Assembly (NCBI GenBank): GCA_022843465.1
Contig: JALHNO010000001.1
Span: 136,787 to 200,786, forward strand
DNA: 64,000 nt
Origin: Pseudomonadota bacterium
GTDB taxonomy: Bacteria; Pseudomonadota; Gammaproteobacteria; Xanthomonadales; Ahniellaceae
Direction: 5' to 3'
Under the pieces are notes generated by a model, which was given only the letters and a program-made list of their open reading frames with translations, was not told the DNA's origin and did no database searches. The number at the start of each line of letters is the position of its first letter. The first letter of the stretch is position 1. Positions 60,608-64,000 of this stretch are shown piece after piece. The translations under genes and the position numbers were made by a program.

Positions 60608-62315
60608 ACTGCTCGGCTGGGTGATCCGCACCACACTGGCTTCGACCACCGCCATCATCCTTGTGCTGGCCGCGCGCCCGCTCTGCCTGCGCCTGCTGGG
60701 CGCGCGTGCGGCACTCTGGCCCTGGCTGCTGGTGCCATTGATGATGACGGCCGTCAGCCTGCCGCCGCCCACCGAGACCATCGTGATCCGCGCGGCTCCG
60801 GCAGTCGTGGGGCAGGCGAGTGCGAACACGGATCCTCAAGCTGGCCGGCCTGCGCACATCCATGCAGCAGCCGACCCGTCAGCCACGATCCCGGCAACCG
60901 CGGAATGGCGGTGGCCAGATATCGAGCCTTCGATGCTGGCCGTCTGGCTACTCGGCAGCCTGATCTTCGCGCTGCATCTCTGGCGTGCACAACGCCGGTT
61001 CCTGCGCGGCCTGGGAAATCTGGATGCGCGCGGCGATGGCAGTTTTCTTGCCGAGACCAGCGAGATCGGTCCCGCGGTGGTTGGTCTGCTGCGTCCGCGC
61101 ATCGTGCTGCCCGCAGATTTCGACGAGCGCTATGACGCCCGGCAACGCGAGCTGATCCTGGCGCATGAGCGCTGCCATCTGGCGCGCGGCGATCTGGCGA
61201 TGAACCTGCTGGTCTGCGCGCTGCGCTGCCTGTACTGGTTCAATCCACTGATGCATCTGGCAGCACGCCATCTGCGCTTCGACCAGGAACTCTCCTGCGA
61301 CGCCGCAGTGCTGCGCAACCACCCCAATTCGCGTCGTGACTACGCCGACGCCATCCTGAATACGCAACTGGCGGACCTTGGACTGCCCGTCGGTTGCTAT
61401 TGGCAGTCCAGCCATCCCCTGAAGTGGAGAATCATCATGTTGACGCAACCCAAAGCTGGACTCGCCCGCCTGATCTTCGGCGCGGCGCTGGTTGTCACCG
61501 GAAGTACCTTGGCCGCCGTGTCGGCCTGGGCGGCGCTGCCGGCACGTGTCGTGACCGAAGTATCAGCTGCCCCCGAAACCGTATCGAACGCAGCTGTCAT
61601 CGCTGACACAGCGACACCCGCTGTGCCCGTGGTGGCGGCACGGCCGAGTTCCATCGCGCCGGATTCGGCAGCGCCGGTCGTTGCCCCACGTCCGGTCAAC
61701 GCACCGGCACCGGTTGCCGATCCGCAGCCGGCAGCCAGCGCACAACCGGCGGCAACCGCGACAGTGGCCGTGCCAGCGCGATCACCGGCGCCGCGCACCG
61801 GAATGATCACGCCGCTGCCGCGACCCGCGGTCGCTGCGCTCGCTCCCGTCCGCGCTGCGCGGATGCCGATGCCAGCCTTGCTGACTGCTGAGCCCGACGC
61901 CGCCAACGCAGGCGGCGAGGCAATCGGCGAGATCGAACTGCCGCGGATGACCAAGCTCGCCAAACCGCGCTTTCCGCGCGTCGCCAGTCGCAGATTCCCT
62001 CATGAGGGCGGCGATGTGGTCGTGCGGGTGGATCTGGATGAGCAGGGCAGGGTCAGCAATCTGGGAATCGAACACAGCGAACTCGGCCGCGCTTTCGAGA
62101 AGGCCGCCATCGCTTCGGTGAAGCGCTCCGAGTTTGCACCGGCACGAAAGAACGGGATCGCGGTCAGTTGTACGGCTCTGGTGGCTATCCGCTTCCAGCA
62201 GGACGAGCCGACCGATTTCTCGCAGCTGATGGATTTCCCGGTGACCCTGCGCGGCCATCCGCGCCAGCACTACCATGAGCCGCGTTATGTGAACTGGCGG
62301 CCGCGCGGCGGCTAA
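60597..62315 (+). CDS. BlaR1-like M56 metallopeptidase fused to TonB-type C-terminus
   Basis: 572-aa membrane peptidase. Membrane helices lie at about 10-30, 40-55 and 115-130. The zinc site is HERCH (190-194) with the downstream Glu231 in FDQELSCDAAVL, and a further helix lies near 285-305. An Ala/Pro-rich linker (about 320-470) follows. The C-terminal domain (about 480-545) is TonB-like (KPRFPRVASRRFPHEGGDVVVRVDLDEQGRVSNLGI). There is no penicillin-binding sensor domain, so the signal differs from BlaR1. Overlaps the repressor gene by 11 bp. Confidence 0.9.
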   Translation: MESELLGWVIRTTLASTTAIILVLAARPLCLRLLGARAALWPWLLVPLMMTAVSLPPPTETIVIRAAPAVVGQASANTDPQAGRPAHIHAAADPSATIPATAEWRWPDIEPSMLAVWLLGSLIFALHLWRAQRRFLRGLGNLDARGDGSFLAETSEIGPAVVGLLRPRIVLPADFDERYDARQRELILAHERCHLARGDLAMNLLVCALRCLYWFNPLMHLAARHLRFDQELSCDAAVLRNHPNSRRDYADAILNTQLADLGLPVGCYWQSSHPLKWRIIMLTQPKAGLARLIFGAALVVTGSTLAAVSAWAALPARVVTEVSAAPETVSNAAVIADTATPAVPVVAARPSSIAPDSAAPVVAPRPVNAPAPVADPQPAASAQPAATATVAVPARSPAPRTGMITPLPRPAVAALAPVRAARMPMPALLTAEPDAANAGGEAIGEIELPRMTKLAKPRFPRVASRRFPHEGGDVVVRVDLDEQGRVSNLGIEHSELGRAFEKAAIASVKRSEFAPARKNGIAVSCTALVAIRFQQDEPTDFSQLMDFPVTLRGHPRQHYHEPRYVNWRPRGG

Positions 62316-62389
62316 GGCCTGATCGGCGGCGTGGCAAGCAGCCGCGCCGCCGCTGGACTGAATGGGCTCAGGCCGTGGCGTTGCTGACG

Positions 62390-63385
62390 CACGGAGGGCC
62401 GCGCTCCCGCGCGGCCGCTCTGGCTTCTGGCCCAAGGCCGCCCTGCTCCATCGCTTCAGCCTGAACTCCCGATGGATTCTTGCTGCTGGCCTGTCGGTAG
62501 CCTGCAGGCGTCGCAGGAGCGACGCCCTCCATTCGCAGCGGCCGATGTCGAAGGTCCGACGACTGATCAGGATTGTTGCGAATCGGGAGGGCGCATGGGA
62601 CGGAGGGCCGCGCTCCCGCGCGGCCGCTCTGGCTTCTGGCCCAAGGCCGCCCTGATCCCTCGCTTCAGACCGAACTTCCGATGGATTCTTGCTGCTGGCG
62701 TGTCGGTGGCCTGCAGGCGTCGCAGGAGCGACGCCCTCCACTCGCAGCGGCCGATGTCGAAGGTCCAACGACTGATCAGGATTGTTGCGAATCGGGAAGG
62801 CGCATGGGACGGAGGGCCGCGCTCCCGCGCGGCCGCTCTGGCTTCTGGCCCAAGGCCGCCCAGCTCCCTCGCTTCAGACCGAACTCCCGATGGATTCTTG
62901 CTGCTGGCCTGTCGGTAGCCTGCAGGCGTCGCAGGAGCGACGCCCTCCATTCGCAGCGGCTGATGTCGAAGGCCCAGCGACTGATCAGGAATGTTGCGAA
63001 TCGGGAGGGCGCATGGGACGGAGGGCCGCGCTCCCGCGCGGCCGCTCTGGCTTCTGGCCCAAGGCCGCCCAGCTCCCTCGCTTCAGACCGAACTCCCGAT
63101 GGATTCTTGCTGCTGGCCTGTCGGTAGCCTGCAGGCGTCGCAGGAGCGACGCCCTCCATTCGCAGCGGCTGATGTCGAAGGCCCAGCGACTGATCAGGAA
63201 TGTTGCGAATCGGGAGGGCGCATGGGACGGAGGGCCGCGCTCCCGCGCGGCCGCTCTGGCTTCTGGCCCAAGGCCGCCCAGCTCCCTCGCTTCAGACCGA
63301 ACTCCCGATGGATTCTTGCTGCTGGCCTGTCGGTAGCCTGCAGGCGTCGCAGGAGCGACGCCCTACACTCGCAGCGGCCGAAGGA
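62390..63385. repeat. Five tandem 209-bp units
   Basis: Units begin at about 62392, 62601, 62810, 63019 and 63228, the last cut short at about 63385. Period is exactly 209 bp. Each has a hairpin GGCCGCGCTCCCGCGCGGCC, a second hairpin GGCGTCGCAGGAGCGACGCC and a CTGATCAGGA segment. The period is not a multiple of three, so long open frames across the array change frame and are not genes. A degenerate copy lies at 5158-5226. Confidence 0.96.
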
Positions 63386-63436
63386 CGGCGCGAATGCCGG
63401 GCAGCGCCAGCTGCCTCGCCGGTGGGCAGTCGGCGA

Positions 63437-64000
63437 TCAGCTGGCCTGCCGATAGCGTTGAATCAGGTATTCGGTTGATCGATGCATCTCAAGCAGGGGC
63501 AGCACGGTTTTCCAGAGCGCATCCGCGCGACCATGTTCGCCGAGTGCACGCAGGGACAGGGCGACGAAACCATTGACCTCGGCGATCAGGCCCATCATCA
63601 GCGGGTTGCCCTGGAACTGTCTGGCCTGGGACAAGGCCTCGCCATAATGCCGCAGCGCCTGCGCGTGTTGTGCGCGCTCACTGGCAACTACGCCGCGGAC
63701 ATAGCGATAGCCGATCATGGCGAGTTCCGAGAGTCCGGCGAGAGGCGCCTGCGCAATCAAGTCCTCGGCGCCATCGGCATCGCGCTGATAGCGCGCCAGT
63801 GACATCGCCAGATCGATCGCCACCAGATGATTGCCGGGATCGAGCGCGAGCTGACGGCGTTGCGTCGCGATCATCCGGGCGTGATCGCCGGCGGCATCGT
63901 GGATGGCAGCCAGCGTGGTCAGATAGGACTCGGGCGATTCACTGGCCTCGTGCTGCTGCCAGAGGCGCAGGCCGGCCTCGGTCTCGCCGCGTGCTGCCAG
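63437..64000 (-). CDS. C-terminal part of a TPR-containing protein (cut by window end)
   Basis: At least 187 residues in one frame run off the window end. The chain has TPR-like helices (LAARGETEAGLRLWQQHEAS, SYLTTLAAIHDAAGDHARM, LAMIGYRYVRGVVASERAQH, AQALRHYGEALSQARQF, LGEHGRADALWKTVLPLLEM). It could be the C-terminus of a TPR kinase or CadC-type regulator, but the N-terminal domain is outside the window. Confidence 0.75.
   Translation of the reverse strand: MAARGETEAGLRLWQQHEASESPESYLTTLAAIHDAAGDHARMIATQRRQLALDPGNHLVAIDLAMSLARYQRDADGAEDLIAQAPLAGLSELAMIGYRYVRGVVASERAQHAQALRHYGEALSQARQFQGNPLMMGLIAEVNGFVALSLRALGEHGRADALWKTVLPLLEMHRSTEYLIQRYRQAS

Noticed and set aside
62472-63478. Series of near-identical 148-184-codon frames
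   Set aside because: They come from the 209-bp tandem units, whose period is not a multiple of three; each frame simply repeats the array.

Overview
The window is high-GC DNA with dense bacterial coding on both strands and translationally coupled operons. It carries many exported proteins, LytS/LytR and NtrC-type two-component systems, an ECF sigma factor paired with a Ser/Thr kinase, and a BlaI/M56-TonB pair. Together these suggest a gammaproteobacterium of the Lysobacterales (Xanthomonadales), perhaps near Rhodanobacteraceae. This assignment is inferred from gene content only. No rRNA, tRNA, CRISPR array or intact insertion sequence was seen.

Layout. 0-3.1 kb: a 12-bp tandem repeat, then an NtrC-type regulator and its histidine kinase. 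3.1-11.2 kb: an ankyrin remnant, several large exported repeat proteins and a membrane protein. 11.2-20.4 kb: a minus-strand block of exported proteins (seven-bladed FG-GAP propeller, Sel1 protein, DUF3857/transglutaminase protein, bactofilin-like protein, membrane-anchored glutaredoxin, small Cys-rich proteins). 20.5-24.3 kb: ECF sigma plus TPR kinase operon, then a decayed patch resembling the N-terminus of a class III/IV lanthionine synthetase. 24.4-34.2 kb: fasciclin protein, YjdF-like protein, phosphoesterase, membrane-tethered LuxR regulator, SGNH hydrolase, and a LytS/LytR pair flanked by two multispan membrane proteins. 34.7-49.5 kb: housekeeping and stress genes, including DUF1456, CsbD, Crp/Fnr, an OmpA/DUF4398 lipoprotein pair, EamA exporter, GST plus glutathione reductase, a sigma factor fused to membrane helices, and a desaturase operon. 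49.7-58.2 kb: S9 peptidase, IPTL-type C-terminal anchor protein, VWA protein, Coa1-like protein, NapH-like ferredoxin fused to TPRs, and an exported protein. 58.3-64 kb: ArsR/AHSA1 pair, BlaI/M56-TonB pair and large non-coding repeat arrays.

Three themes stand out. (1) Five exported proteins end in a short C-terminal motif of the type F-x-[ND]-[GSD]-[FL]-E, and two others end in VPT plus a hydrophobic helix plus a basic tail. Together they suggest more than one C-terminal sorting or anchoring code. (2) Intergenic DNA is built from reused bricks: a GTTGAC/T hexamer run, a GAGCGTGGCTTGC element, a TAGGGCATCTC inverted repeat, a CAGCGGAGCTGGTCAAT element, and 125-bp and 209-bp tandem units. They recur at 5, 29, 34, 46, 59 and 62 kb. 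(3) Two neighbouring exported genes share a nearly identical 5' module joined to unrelated C-terminal folds, which indicates recent domain shuffling.
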